The notes under the pieces: model-generated
Told to the model about the DNA's origin: nothing
Databases searched by the model: none
Seen by the model: the letters and a program-made list of their open reading frames with translations, nothing else
Shown: piece by piece, positions 44,697 to 52,643 of the stretch
Position numbering within the stretch: the stretch's first letter is position 1
Layout of the letters: each line of letters begins with the position of its first letter
Position numbers and translations under genes: made by a program
NCBI RefSeq assembly: GCF_000010665.1
Contig: NC_012796.1
Location: forward strand, 744,001 to 808,000
Direction: 5' to 3'
Length of the DNA: 64,000 nucleotides
From: Solidesulfovibrio magneticus RS-1
GTDB lineage: Bacteria > Desulfobacterota > Desulfovibrionia > Desulfovibrionales > Desulfovibrionaceae

Positions 44697-45965
44697 TTAG
44701 GGTGCGCATGCCTTAGCGAAAGAGGGCATGTGAGGACAATCAGTGTCATGCAACGCAGGCGAATCTGTTCTTATGAGAAGATAGGCTAATGCGAGCATTG
44801 AAAAGAGAGGCATGTGAAGGCAGGTGAAGTAGGCGATCATGCTGCTTTTTGTCGCATATACGCTGACATCGATGAGTAGGAAAAACAGGGCGAGGCCTAG
44901 TGCGCATTTTTGCGAAAAAGATCCGTTGCGGTGAATGTTTGTGATGATGACAGCGATGGGAAGCATCGCGGCGACGACGTAATGCGCCCAACAGCTCGGT
45001 GTTGCCAAGAGCATAAAAATTAAAACAAGTGAAAATTCTGTGACGAGAGAAAGTTTATTTCGCAAAATGTAAATAAAGCAAAGTGCGAGAGCTAATATGC
45101 CAAATACATCTGCCGTGGTGGTCAATTTGTCGATGTTGGAGTTGAATAGTTTGTTGAATTCAAAAAAAACGCCAAGATGTCCAATGAATGAAGGGATGCC
45201 GTAGTTCCAGCCCTTGCCGATGATGTAGTTTTTGATGATCGGCGTGGAAAATTGAAAAAAATCACGCCACAAATTAAGGTCAGTCAGGTAGCCTAAAAAG
45301 GCGATCCACGAAACCATCAGGAGGGCATGGAGAGCTTTTCGAGAGAGCGTGCACTGGGCGCGGAGCAGGAACCATGGGGCAAGGAAAAGCGGATAGATTT
45401 TTATCGCTCCCGCCGTGGCGAGCAAAAGAAACGTGAGAGCGTATTTTTTTTGCGTAAAGAGAAGGTAGGCCAGATAAATGAAAAGCAGAATGAGGAATTG
45501 AACTTGCGCAGAGATGAAGTGCAGGAAAACAGGGAAGGAGGCGGCGAAGAGACATGTGAATTCCAGAAATATCGAATTGAAATACTTGTTGTTGATGATT
45601 TTTCTTACGAGGTACAGGTTTGCCGCGAAACAAAGGAGTTGTAGGGTAGACCATAAATTGAACGCCGCCAATGGGTCGTATTGTGCAAAGGGCATGAACA
45701 AATAGATGAGGGGGGGTGGATTCGTGGCGTAGGGGATACCGCTGTCGTGGTACATCTTGAGGAGATCCATAAGGGGTTTCAGCGGTGTCACATATGGGTT
45801 TACGCCCTGGCTCAGCATGAGGCTTGATGTGTAGTAGTGATTGAAATCGTTGCATTGCCACCTGTTGACCATGAAAGATAACGTGTGAATCGTTAAGTAT
45901 GCCAAGACAAAAATGAGGAAAGCATTTTTAAAATTGACGAGGGTTATTTTTCGCTCAAATTGCAT
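44697..45965 (-). CDS. GT87/DUF2029-like membrane glycosyltransferase, AT-rich
   Basis: 422 residues with ten or more membrane helices. CNDFNHYYTSSLMLSQGVNP is typical of GT87 polyprenol-phosphate-mannose-dependent transferases, and GAIKIYPLFLAPWFLLRAQ follows. Base composition is far more AT-rich than neighbours, suggesting acquisition. The acceptor is unknown. The 185 bp downstream (44512-44696) shows no feature. Confidence 0.7.
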   Translation of the reverse strand: MQFERKITLVNFKNAFLIFVLAYLTIHTLSFMVNRWQCNDFNHYYTSSLMLSQGVNPYVTPLKPLMDLLKMYHDSGIPYATNPPPLIYLFMPFAQYDPLAAFNLWSTLQLLCFAANLYLVRKIINNKYFNSIFLEFTCLFAASFPVFLHFISAQVQFLILLFIYLAYLLFTQKKYALTFLLLATAGAIKIYPLFLAPWFLLRAQCTLSRKALHALLMVSWIAFLGYLTDLNLWRDFFQFSTPIIKNYIIGKGWNYGIPSFIGHLGVFFEFNKLFNSNIDKLTTTADVFGILALALCFIYILRNKLSLVTEFSLVLIFMLLATPSCWAHYVVAAMLPIAVIITNIHRNGSFSQKCALGLALFFLLIDVSVYATKSSMIAYFTCLHMPLFSMLALAYLLIRTDSPALHDTDCPHMPSFAKACAP

Positions 45966-46013
45966 GCATGCGGTCCATTTGACTTCGGGAAGAGAGGATG
46001 TGCGGCCGGGTGG

Positions 46014-47333
46014 TTAAATGGGCCTCATTGCCTCAAGATCGTTCAGGGGCAGACCGAGGGAAGCGGCGACCACGGCCCCGGCGTCGGAGGTGCGCTGCGG
46101 GCGGGAGCCTTCGGAGTCGCACCACAGCGCGTCGTGCGGGCTGTGGCAGCCAAACCGGCCGTAGTGCCCGGTCAGCTCGGCGCGGTTGAATTTGGCCGTG
46201 AGGCTGACGCCCGGCCGGGGCACGCACACGACGTCCGGGGCGCGGCGGACTTGCGGGCCGGCGTAGATCTCGCCGCGCAGGCGCACGGCTTCCATCAATG
46301 GACGGCCGTCGTGGACGATGGCCAGCAGTTCGCCGCGCAGGTCCTCGGCCAGCTTTTCGGCCACGTGTTCGTGGAAAACGCCCCGGGCGAAGCGCTCTTT
46401 GATATTGATATAGACCCGCCCCGGGTCCAGGGCGAAGGCGGCGGTGTGGTGGGGCACGATGCGGGCGTCGTATTCGCCGGTGGCCCCGGGTTCGAGGCGC
46501 AAAAGCCCCTTGCCGGCCAGCCAGACGTTGAGGTCGAACTCGGTTTCGAGTTCAGTGAAGCCGTGGTCGGCCAGGGCGAAAAAACGCTTGGGTTCGGGCA
46601 GGGCTTCGTAGCGGTCCAGAACCAGCCCGATCACCTTGTCCCAGTCGGCCAGGAGATCCAGGGCCGGGCCGTGAAGGCGATGCTCGGGCCGGGCCACGGC
46701 CGGGAAGAAGAAATGGAACAGCCGGTCGGTTTCGGTCAAGACGATCATGAACAGATCGAAGTCGCCGCCGGTCCAGAGCATTTCCAGGGCGGCCCGGCGC
46801 GAGGCCAGGGTGGTCCGCAGTTCCCGGGCAAGTGTATCGAAATCGGCCGCGCCCTTGGTGGTGTCGGCCTCGATGCGGTAGCCGGCCAGTTTCAGATTTT
46901 GCGCCAGCTCCGGCGGATACACGGCCCGGCCGAGGTCGATCTCGGGAAAGCCGGCGATGATGGCCCCGCGCAGCGGCGAAACCGGCGCGGCGCAGGGGAT
47001 GTTGACCAGCTTGGCGACCAGTCCGGCCTGGGTGGCGCGGGTCATGAGAGTGGGCGCGGCAATGGTTGAGGCGTCCACGGGCCCCAGGCGATAGCTGGCC
47101 GGGTCGATGCCGACAAAGCCATAGACGCCGTGGCGGCCGGGATTGGCGGCGGTCAAAAAGCTCGTCCAGTTGACGGGCGAGAGTTCGGGCAGTTCGGCCT
47201 CGATGCTTGCCGCGTCGATGGCGAGCAGGCGGGCGAGGTTGGGCAGCCGGCCGGTGGCGGCCAGGCTTTGGGCCAGGGTGCGGGGAAGCCCGTCGAGACC
47301 GAGGACGACCGTGCGTTTGCGTGGCTGCGACAT
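46014..47333 (-). CDS. type I phosphodiesterase / nucleotide pyrophosphatase-like protein
   Basis: 439 residues with the alkaline-phosphatase fold: VVLGLDGLPRTLAQSLA (metal Asp), SPVNWTSFLTAANPGRHGVY (nucleophile Ser/Thr region), LTETDRLFHFFFP and FALADHGFTELE (metal Asp and His). It lacks a signal peptide, so it is likely cytoplasmic. The start at 47333 is the first ATG; no clear Shine-Dalgarno precedes it. Confidence 0.8.
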   Translation of the reverse strand: MSQPRKRTVVLGLDGLPRTLAQSLAATGRLPNLARLLAIDAASIEAELPELSPVNWTSFLTAANPGRHGVYGFVGIDPASYRLGPVDASTIAAPTLMTRATQAGLVAKLVNIPCAAPVSPLRGAIIAGFPEIDLGRAVYPPELAQNLKLAGYRIEADTTKGAADFDTLARELRTTLASRRAALEMLWTGGDFDLFMIVLTETDRLFHFFFPAVARPEHRLHGPALDLLADWDKVIGLVLDRYEALPEPKRFFALADHGFTELETEFDLNVWLAGKGLLRLEPGATGEYDARIVPHHTAAFALDPGRVYINIKERFARGVFHEHVAEKLAEDLRGELLAIVHDGRPLMEAVRLRGEIYAGPQVRRAPDVVCVPRPGVSLTAKFNRAELTGHYGRFGCHSPHDALWCDSEGSRPQRTSDAGAVVAASLGLPLNDLEAMRPI

Positions 47334-47510
47334 GGTGGGGAGGTGTAGCAGGAAAGGGGCCGGCTGGCTACGCGCGAGAGGGGTCTGCCAAGCAGCGGCG
47401 GGCAATGTCCTGCTGGTCTGCGGTTGTTGCGTGCGGCGAGGCTTTGGCCTTGGGCGAACGGCCGGGAAGGCCGTGGTCGGGTGATTGTCGTGGGCGGCGT
47501 GGCGTCGGAA

Positions 47511-47539
47511 TTGACGCGGCGCGGGATTCGGGGCAAGAA
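47511..47539 (+). promoter_or_regulatory. weak candidate promoter of tRNA-Leu
   Basis: TTGACG (47511-47516), a 17-bp spacer and CAAGAA (47534-47539). The tRNA begins 13 bp later. The -10 box is poor, so this is tentative. Confidence 0.3.
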
Positions 47540-47551
47540 ACGGGTTTCAGT

Positions 47552-47638
47552 GCCCGAGTGGCGGAACTGGTAGACGCCAGGGACTTAAAATCCCTTGTTC
47601 TTCGGGACGTGCCGGTTCGATTCCGGCCTCGGGCACCA
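47552..47638 (+). tRNA. tRNA-Leu (anticodon UAA)
   Basis: 87 nt including encoded CCA. The acceptor stem pairs GCCCGAG with CTCGGGC; the anticodon loop CTTAAAA gives anticodon TAA between stems AGGGA and TCCCT; the variable arm is long as in class II tRNAs; the T-loop is GGTTCGATTCC. Its 3' half is the attachment site of the integrated element; the tRNA stays complete at this junction. Confidence 0.95.
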
Positions 47639-47639
47639 A
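47579..47639 (+). repeat. attL (61-bp direct repeat within tRNA-Leu)
   Basis: It covers the anticodon arm to the CCA end plus one A. The same 61 bases occur at 58807-58867; flanking bases differ on both sides. Confidence 0.93.
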
Positions 47640-47706
47640 TAAAACCAAGAGGTTGCGACGGTTGAAGACGGCCGGACGCGACCTTTTGTTTTTTGGGAGG
47701 TTGTTT

Positions 47707-47728
47707 TCTCCCCACTCTCTCCCCACTT
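47707..47728. repeat. candidate integrase arm-type site, left end
   Basis: Two TCTCCCCAC motifs separated by TC, followed by TT, 68 bp inside attL. The same 22 bases occur at 58661-58682 next to the integrase gene. The rest of 47640-47880 shows no gene. Confidence 0.65.
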
Positions 47729-47880
47729 ATCAAAACCTACTCCTCCGTGGGGGACAACGAGTCGAGGCCCGCGCCCCCGCTTCTACCGCTTCCAGGCCAT
47801 GGACGCCAAAAGCTCTCTCGTGCTATATTGAATGGAGATTGCCATCCGAATAGCGCAACGCGCAAAGCAGTGGAGAATTT

Positions 47881-48282
47881 ATGTCGGTCATCCAATGGGA
47901 CAACGATCTTTGCATCGGCCACGATCTGATCGACACACAACATAAACGGCTTTTCGAATTGACAACCAAACTTTACGACATCGCCCTAGGCAGTGGGGAC
48001 AAGGCAAATTTGAAGCTCTTGCTCCTTGACCTATACAAATATACTTTGTTTCACTTTGATGAAGAGGAAGTACTGATGCGAAAGCACAACTTCCCTCACT
48101 ACAATGACCATAAGCACGAGCATGAGAAGTTTGTCGCGACCCTCGACGCCCTTGCCATAAAAGCGCGAGAAGATACGTCAGCCCTTGATATTGAAATTCT
48201 CAATTGGTTGTCCTCGTGGCTTGTGACCCACATCTCAATCAAAGATAAAATGATCGGGCAGTGCCTTTCTCGTGACTCGTAG
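47881..48282 (+). CDS. bacteriohemerythrin
   Basis: 133 residues. Di-iron ligands are visible in IDTQHKRLFEL (His21), HFDEEEVLMR, HKHEHEKF and HISIKD, the full set of the bacteriohemerythrin fold. The protein binds O2 at a non-heme di-iron site and is common in Desulfovibrio for O2 handling. GTGGAGA precedes the ATG. It is the first cargo gene inside the element, with AT-richer codons than the host genes. Confidence 0.9.
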   Translation: MSVIQWDNDLCIGHDLIDTQHKRLFELTTKLYDIALGSGDKANLKLLLLDLYKYTLFHFDEEEVLMRKHNFPHYNDHKHEHEKFVATLDALAIKAREDTSALDIEILNWLSSWLVTHISIKDKMIGQCLSRDS

Positions 48283-48369
48283 ACTTAAGCCACGTCACAA
48301 GCCTCTGCGCCTGTCGTGATTTTGCTTCCCCACGGTGGCGAGGACAGCGCGGGCCTGTTATCGTGGAGC

Positions 48370-48576
48370 ATGACCAAACCCGTCCTGGCGATTCGCCTTC
48401 ATGCCGACCAACGCGAACGGCGCTTTCTCCTGGCTGCCGCCGCCGTCCTTCGCCGGGCAGGGCAAAACACCCAGGCGCGGGAACTGCTGCGCCGGGGCCA
48501 CGGTGTGACGTGCTGGCGGTCCTTGGCCCTGCTGGTGGCCGAGTACGTTGATCTGGACATCACCATTCGAGGATAG
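48370..48576 (+). CDS. small protein, MTKP family, copy A
   Basis: 68 residues, starting MTKPVLAIRLHADQRERRFL and ending in AEYVDLDITIRG. It is paralogous to the protein at 50210: both have ALR(K/R)AG, ARELRRG-like and EYxDxD segments. Mostly helical, no recognised family. TGGAG precedes the ATG. It is followed 4 bp later by a small membrane protein. Confidence 0.6.
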   Translation: MTKPVLAIRLHADQRERRFLLAAAAVLRRAGQNTQARELLRRGHGVTCWRSLALLVAEYVDLDITIRG

Positions 48577-48580
48577 CCGC

Positions 48581-48763
48581 ATGGACCTCTTCACCCTTGG
48601 CGTCATCATCGCCGGCATCGTCATCGGCGCGGCTGTGACCGTCACGATCCTTCGAGCCAAGCGCAGGAGGTCGCCGCCGGTGGCTGGGCGTTTCGACTCC
48701 GACGGCTACAAGGAAAGTGAGTTGGGCAAGCGCGGCCTCATCGACCGGACGAAGTGGCATTGA
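48581..48763 (+). CDS. small membrane protein ending RGLIDRTKWH, copy A
   Basis: 60 residues: one membrane helix (LGVIIAGIVIGAAVTVTIL), a basic stop-transfer, then a tail ending ELGKRGLIDRTKWH. The tail matches the protein at 49951 (ELSRRGLLDRTQWH). The family is unknown to me. It starts 4 bp after copy A of the MTKP protein. Confidence 0.6.
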   Translation: MDLFTLGVIIAGIVIGAAVTVTILRAKRRRSPPVAGRFDSDGYKESELGKRGLIDRTKWH

Positions 48764-48833
48764 TAGGGCCGAGGCCCAGGCAAAATCCAAACTCATCCTT
48801 GCGACTCCTCGACAATATGATACCGTCGCAAGC

Positions 48834-49025
48834 ATGGAAAAACCCGTTGTGCGCGCCGCTGACGGAACTAAGGTGAATCAATTGGCGTCCGATGCCCTGG
48901 ACGCATTACTTGCCTCTGGCGATTATTCGAACGCTATGGAGTTAAATTCGAGGTTGATGTCCGCCACAACAGACGAGGACTCTGTTCGGCACATCATGGC
49001 TTTTGTGGAAGTGCTCATAGGGTAG
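48834..49025 (+). CDS. small hypothetical protein
   Basis: 63 residues (MEKPVVRAADGTKVNQLASD...). Helical and acidic, with no recognised domain and no strong ribosome site. Its position in the run of small rightward genes supports it. Confidence 0.45.
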   Translation: MEKPVVRAADGTKVNQLASDALDALLASGDYSNAMELNSRLMSATTDEDSVRHIMAFVEVLIG

Positions 49026-49057
49026 CGTCACCATCTTAACCAGCAAGGGGTTCGCTC

Positions 49058-49333
49058 ATGCCGCGCAGTGTCTTCATGATGATCCTGGCGTCGGTAGCGT
49101 TCGTATGTACCTCGACGGGCTTAGGGCTTGCGCAACCTTTTCCCGGTCCTGGCTATGGCCCTGGGCCGGGAGGTCCGCCGCCTTGCCCGATGGGTTACCA
49201 CTGGGAGGGGCCGCGTGGGTGCTGGCCGAATGACCCTCGTGTGCCGCCCCTTTGCCCGCCGTACATGGCTTGGCGATTTGGGGAGTGTGTGCCCATGGGG
49301 CCGCCGCCACCACCGCGCCCTCCGGTTTATTAA
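49058..49333 (+). CDS. secreted Pro/Gly/Cys-rich small protein
   Basis: 91 residues. A signal peptide (MMILASVAFVCTSTGLGLAQ) is followed by a Pro/Gly-rich mature part with four Cys (PPPCPMGYHW, RGCWPND, PPLCPPY, GECVPMG). It is probably exported and disulfide-bonded. Small Pro-rich secreted proteins of this kind are common and uncharacterised. Confidence 0.6.
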   Translation: MPRSVFMMILASVAFVCTSTGLGLAQPFPGPGYGPGPGGPPPCPMGYHWEGPRGCWPNDPRVPPLCPPYMAWRFGECVPMGPPPPPRPPVY

Positions 49334-49411
49334 ATGAAGAGCGCACGCGGAGAGGCCGCACCACCGCTGTGGACGCAAGCCGCAGGCCGTGATCGAAAAC
49401 CGGGCTCCACC

Positions 49412-49666
49412 TCACCCCAACCGATACTGCCCGGCCACGAGCTTCAGCCGCCCAGCCGCCACCAATTGCTGCACGGTCCTCGGCCGCGTCCCCGGCGGCA
49501 CGTCCAGCTGAAGTTTGAGCAGGGCCATGTAGGGCGTGACCACGCGCCTGATCCGCTCCCGCATCGGCCTGGGCATGTACTGTTCGAACAAGAGCCGGAC
49601 TTCCCCGGCGTCATCCAGGGTGGCGACTGCGCCCTTTGACGCCAACCAGGATAACGGGTCGAACAT
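49412..49666 (-). CDS. small hypothetical protein (weak start)
   Basis: 84 residues from the first plausible ATG; it contains VRLLFEQYMPRPMRERIRRV and PGTRPRTVQQLVAAGRLKLV. Composition is protein-like, but there is no ribosome site and the frame extends further upstream over the divergent gene at 49735. The start is uncertain. Confidence 0.4.
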   Translation of the reverse strand: MFDPLSWLASKGAVATLDDAGEVRLLFEQYMPRPMRERIRRVVTPYMALLKLQLDVPPGTRPRTVQQLVAAGRLKLVAGQYRLG

Positions 49667-49734
49667 CGTGGCTATGGCCTTGCCTACGAAAGACAGGGCT
49701 TGAACGCAACAGGCCGCAGTGATACTGCGTCGCC

Positions 49735-49947
49735 ATGTTCGAGCAGTTGAAGAAAGAGAAGCCCTGGGCAAGGCTTCGCATGACGCGCAAGCAGTACGAA
49801 GCAAAACGCCCTTGGGCCAAGTCCGGTCTGAGCCGGGAGCAATGGGAGGCTGGCCTCGACTACTTCCCAGACGAAGCCATCGACGCCATTTACCGCGAAG
49901 TTGAAGCCGACATCCTGGTCGAAGCGATCTTCGGGAAGGTTGAGTAG
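49735..49947 (+). CDS. small basic protein
   Basis: 70 residues (MFEQLKKEKPWARLRMTRKQ...), two similar segments with RMTRKQYEAKRPWAK and GLSREQWEAGLDYF. The repeated (T/S)R(K/E)Q(Y/W)EA pattern suggests an internal duplication. No family recognised. It ends 3 bp before a small membrane protein. Confidence 0.55.
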   Translation: MFEQLKKEKPWARLRMTRKQYEAKRPWAKSGLSREQWEAGLDYFPDEAIDAIYREVEADILVEAIFGKVE

Positions 49948-49950
49948 ACC

Positions 49951-50124
49951 ATGGAATGGATTATCGCTGCCGCCCTGGCGGGGGCTGTCCTGGCCGCGGC
50001 GGCGATCTTCGTCATGAAGGCCAAACACAGGCCCGGCAGCGTCCATGGCGACTTCCGCTTTGACCGGCACAAGGAAGGTGAGCTCAGCCGGCGCGGCCTG
50101 CTCGACCGGACCCAATGGCATTGA
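49951..50124 (+). CDS. small membrane protein ending RGLLDRTQWH, copy B
   Basis: 57 residues: a membrane helix (IIAAALAGAVLAAAAIFVM) and a tail ending GELSRRGLLDRTQWH, paralogous to the protein at 48581. It starts 3 bp after the previous stop. It is short and easily missed, but the conserved tail supports it. Confidence 0.6.
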   Translation: MEWIIAAALAGAVLAAAAIFVMKAKHRPGSVHGDFRFDRHKEGELSRRGLLDRTQWH

Positions 50125-50209
50125 TGCGCCGGGCACTTGCCTACCTCTGCCAGGGCATCGTCATGCTGATCGGCTTGGCCATCATGGCCCGTAGGAGATG
50201 GTTCCGACC

Positions 50210-50428
50210 ATGACTAAGCCCATCTTCTCCATCCACATCGGCCAGTTCGCCAGCATGTACGACCTGCACCTTGCTGCCGTCGTCGCCTTGCGGAAAGCCG
50301 GCCTCGAGGATCACGCCCGGGAACTGCGGCAACGCGGCATGGACGTGCCGTCCTGGCACGACATGCTGGCGTTGATCGGGGAATATCTGGACGTGGATCT
50401 GGAGTCCTGTAGGCGAGGACGTGGCTGA
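50210..50428 (+). CDS. small protein, MTKP family, copy B
   Basis: 72 residues, starting MTKPIFSIHIGQFASMYDLH, with AAVVALRKAGLEDHARELRQ and GEYLDVDLE. It is paralogous to copy A at 48370. An upstream in-frame ATG at 50198 is directly preceded by AGGAG; 50210 fits the paralog's start. The order relative to the membrane protein is reversed compared with module A. Confidence 0.6.
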   Translation: MTKPIFSIHIGQFASMYDLHLAAVVALRKAGLEDHARELRQRGMDVPSWHDMLALIGEYLDVDLESCRRGRG

Positions 50429-50553
50429 TCCTCGAAAGTTCACGATTCTGAACTTTGCCGCCGGGCTAAAAGTTATTTATCTCACCCCGCAAAGAAATTA
50501 TCTTCTCAAATTGTCCCAGGCCGTTAGGCCACTGTGGGGAGGAAAGATAAATA
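50426..50553. repeat. structured direct repeat, copy 1
   Basis: 128 bp, closely similar to 51010-51136. It contains a hairpin with arms AAAGTTCA / TGAACTTT (50435-50456) and an outer inverted repeat TTATTTATCT / AGATAAATAA (50473-50482 with 50545-50554). Open frames that cross the two copies diverge by frameshift, so the repeat is not conserved as protein. Confidence 0.75.
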
Positions 50554-50735
50554 ATGACGCCAGGAGGCGCAGCGGAGCATGGTCGCAGCCAGGGCGCTGG
50601 AATACCACCTCGCTGAAGCCAAGGAGCGCCCGCGAGGCGGCACTTCCAAACCTAACGATTCGTTAGCTTTGAGTAATTCCGGGCGCTTGCAGTGCCGGGC
50701 GGCGTCCAGACACAGCCCTGGAAGGAGGTGCGATC

Positions 50736-50948
50736 ATGGCAATTGAATACTTGGAGTGGGCCGACAAGGCTTTCGCTTTCGACAGGAAGGCGTTTAAGTT
50801 GTTCCTCATGGTGGGCGACAAGATGGAAGAACTCTCGCCCAAGACCTTTTCCAGCTTCACCAAGGTCTGTTCGTCAGGCGACCCGATCACCCGCGAAGAA
50901 GCACTTGAGTGGGCGGAAGAGTTCGCAGAGCGCCGGGTGGCCAGATAG
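50736..50948 (+). CDS. small acidic hypothetical protein
   Basis: 70 residues (MAIEYLEWADKAFAFDRKAF...), helical and acidic, ending EEALEWAEEFAERRVAR. It has a strong ribosome site (AAGGAGGTG). It lies between the two structured repeats. No family recognised. Confidence 0.65.
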   Translation: MAIEYLEWADKAFAFDRKAFKLFLMVGDKMEELSPKTFSSFTKVCSSGDPITREEALEWAEEFAERRVAR

Positions 50949-51009
50949 ATAGTGTCTGGGGTTTGGGGAGCAGCGGAACAGAAAACAGGCTTAAGGCGCA
51001 TGACGCGAA

Positions 51010-51136
51010 TGATCCTCGAAAGTCGAGATTTCTCAACTTTGCCGCCGGTCCAAAAGTTATTTATCTCACCCGCAAAGATATTATCTTCTCAAAGAGTCCC
51101 AAGCGTTTAGGCCACTGTGGGGAGGAGAGATAAATA
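51010..51136. repeat. structured direct repeat, copy 2
   Basis: 127 bp. The first hairpin keeps its 22-nt length (51019-51040) but with different inner bases that still pair (GAG with CTC). The outer arms TATTTATCTC / GAGATAAATA (51058-51067 with 51127-51136) are perfect. It is followed by further AT-rich GATAATTATC sequence. Confidence 0.75.
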
Positions 51137-51219
51137 TCGCTACTTGGCGATAAGTAACGACCAGAGGAGATAATTATCGCCGTCAATGCCGTCCTGGCCG
51201 CAATGAGACCGGGCCGAAA

Positions 51220-51269
51220 CCGAAAATACTTAGTTTGGCAAACTGTTTGTTTTAGAAAGTATTTTTCGG
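51220..51269. other. inverted repeat downstream of the Cys-rich gene
   Basis: Arms CCGAAAATACTT (51220-51231) and AAGTATTTTTCGG (51257-51269) pair with one unpaired base; an inner AGTTT-GGC-AAACT palindrome lies in the loop. It sits after the leftward gene that ends at 51327 and may slow or end that transcript. Confidence 0.5.
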
Positions 51270-51326
51270 CCTCTTCTGACGCCATGCCAATAGCTCCTTT
51301 TTTATCAGCCTATGGCGACCGGCTGG

Positions 51327-51776
51327 CTACGAAGTATGGGTCGGGGTGTTTTCGTTGAAATTCGGGGCGCTATCGCCCTCCTGTGTGGTGTTGCCGAAGA
51401 GGGAAATAGCCCGCGCCCGTCGTTGCTCCCGGACCTCGGCGGAGTAGTACGGGGACCGGCCAGACCGGAAAGGCCAAATCGGGCACGCCGACAAGTCCAA
51501 ATAGCACCGGCCCGCCGTGCAGCCGGCCACATTCCCGCCCGGGGCGCATGTGTCGCAATAGCTCCTGATGACCTTGAGCAACCGCCTGGACGCGCCCGGT
51601 TCGATTGATCCTGACCGGTACGGGTAAAACAGGCAATCCTTGGACGAGCAATCCGCGACCAGGGCAAACGATCCGCCCTGGCACTGGACGCAATGCAGGC
51701 GGATGGATTCCAGCGCGGTCTTCCTCGGGCCGTCGAATCCAGGCACGGCGGGCTTATTCTTGGTCTTGGCAGCCAT
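51327..51776 (-). CDS. Cys-rich zinc-finger-like protein with two similar modules
   Basis: 149 residues. Two modules start IRLHCVQCQGG and IRSYCDTCAPGG and each ends in a Cys-aromatic-Pro-Phe/Tyr-Arg-Ser-Gly segment (CLFYPYRSG, CPIWPFRSG). CxxC pairs in each suggest zinc sites. This protein type is common on Desulfovibrio phages and islands. AGGAGGTT precedes the ATG. It is the last gene of the leftward replication operon. Confidence 0.65.
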   Translation of the reverse strand: MAAKTKNKPAVPGFDGPRKTALESIRLHCVQCQGGSFALVADCSSKDCLFYPYRSGSIEPGASRRLLKVIRSYCDTCAPGGNVAGCTAGRCYLDLSACPIWPFRSGRSPYYSAEVREQRRARAISLFGNTTQEGDSAPNFNENTPTHTS

Positions 51777-51793
51777 ACAGAACCTCCTTTGGC

Positions 51794-52081
51794 CTACAAG
51801 TCTTCAGCAGTTAACTCGGTCTGCTCGTATCTCTGGTAGTAATCATCCGTACACGGGCAGTCTGTGTAGATTTTCTGCTCCCATTCGCCACAACGATCAG
51901 AACGCCTTACAGTCGGCCAGCCTTCACGATCTGGAGGTCTGCGGACACAACCGCCGTATTGATCACCACCATTCCGGAAATAGATGCATTCCCCGCAGAA
52001 AATATCTTTAACACCGGCTTTCATCAGGGCGGCGTTGCGATAAGACATGATGACTTGGATTTCTTTCGCCTTCTTATCCAT
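51794..52081 (-). CDS. small Cys-rich phage-type protein
   Basis: 95 residues with CGECIYFRNGG, GGCVRRPPD and DRCGEWEQK, the pattern of small zinc-ribbon-like phage proteins. The start is one base past the stop of the upstream gene, so translation is likely coupled. Function unknown. Confidence 0.6.
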   Translation of the reverse strand: MDKKAKEIQVIMSYRNAALMKAGVKDIFCGECIYFRNGGDQYGGCVRRPPDREGWPTVRRSDRCGEWEQKIYTDCPCTDDYYQRYEQTELTAEDL

Positions 52082-52082
52082 G

Positions 52083-52484
52083 TCAACACCCGCAATTCCG
52101 GCAGTCGGGCAAGGCGTTGTAGAGCTTTTGGTAGGCGGTGTCGTATGCCGCGCTGGAGCGCAGGGCCGAGTTCTTGCGGCGGCAGGAGTGGCCGACAAGC
52201 TGCAACAGCCGGGGCTTGAAACAACAGTACCAAATTCTGTTGGCACAAAATGACGCCGGTGCTTTGGGGCGGCGGATCAATTTGATGGCTTGAAGCATCC
52301 AGCGCAGATCCGGTTCGATCTCGACCAGTTCTTCCCAACTGATAGCGCCTCCCTCCCAATGTGGGACATCCGACTTTTTGAATTTCGTTGGGTCGATGTC
52401 CCGGCTCGTATGGGAGAAGAATGGCCGGGCGGCTTCGTTGAGCGCACGCTCGATGACGTTGGCTTGCAGGATTGTGGTCGGCAT
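52083..52484 (-). CDS. hypothetical protein downstream of the iteron region
   Basis: 133 residues (MPTTILQANVIERALNEAAR...), with a Cys/Arg-rich C-terminus ending ALPDCRNCGC. The ribosome site AAGGAGGG is strong. No domain recognised. It lies on the far side of the iteron cluster from the replication protein. Confidence 0.6.
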   Translation of the reverse strand: MPTTILQANVIERALNEAARPFFSHTSRDIDPTKFKKSDVPHWEGGAISWEELVEIEPDLRWMLQAIKLIRRPKAPASFCANRIWYCCFKPRLLQLVGHSCRRKNSALRSSAAYDTAYQKLYNALPDCRNCGC

Positions 52485-52643
52485 TTTGCCCTCCTTGGCG
52501 TTTTGCGGGCGGCCTCAGTCTGGTCAGCCCTCGGTTCAAGAAGATCCCTAGAAACATTTCCCCGTTGGGACCGACCCAGGGAGCGAAGGCCGCGCGGCGC
52601 GAGCAGCGCCAGCCGAAGGGGCTTCCCCGTAGGGGAGAATTTT

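Noticed and set aside
47737-47943. Open frames over the left end of the tRNA-Leu element
   Set aside because: Low-complexity sequence crossing the integrase arm region and the start of the hemerythrin gene.
50421-50666. 81-residue GTG-start frame crossing structured repeat copy 1
   Set aside because: The second copy of the repeat changes frame after the same residues, so the repeat is conserved as DNA or RNA structure and not as protein.
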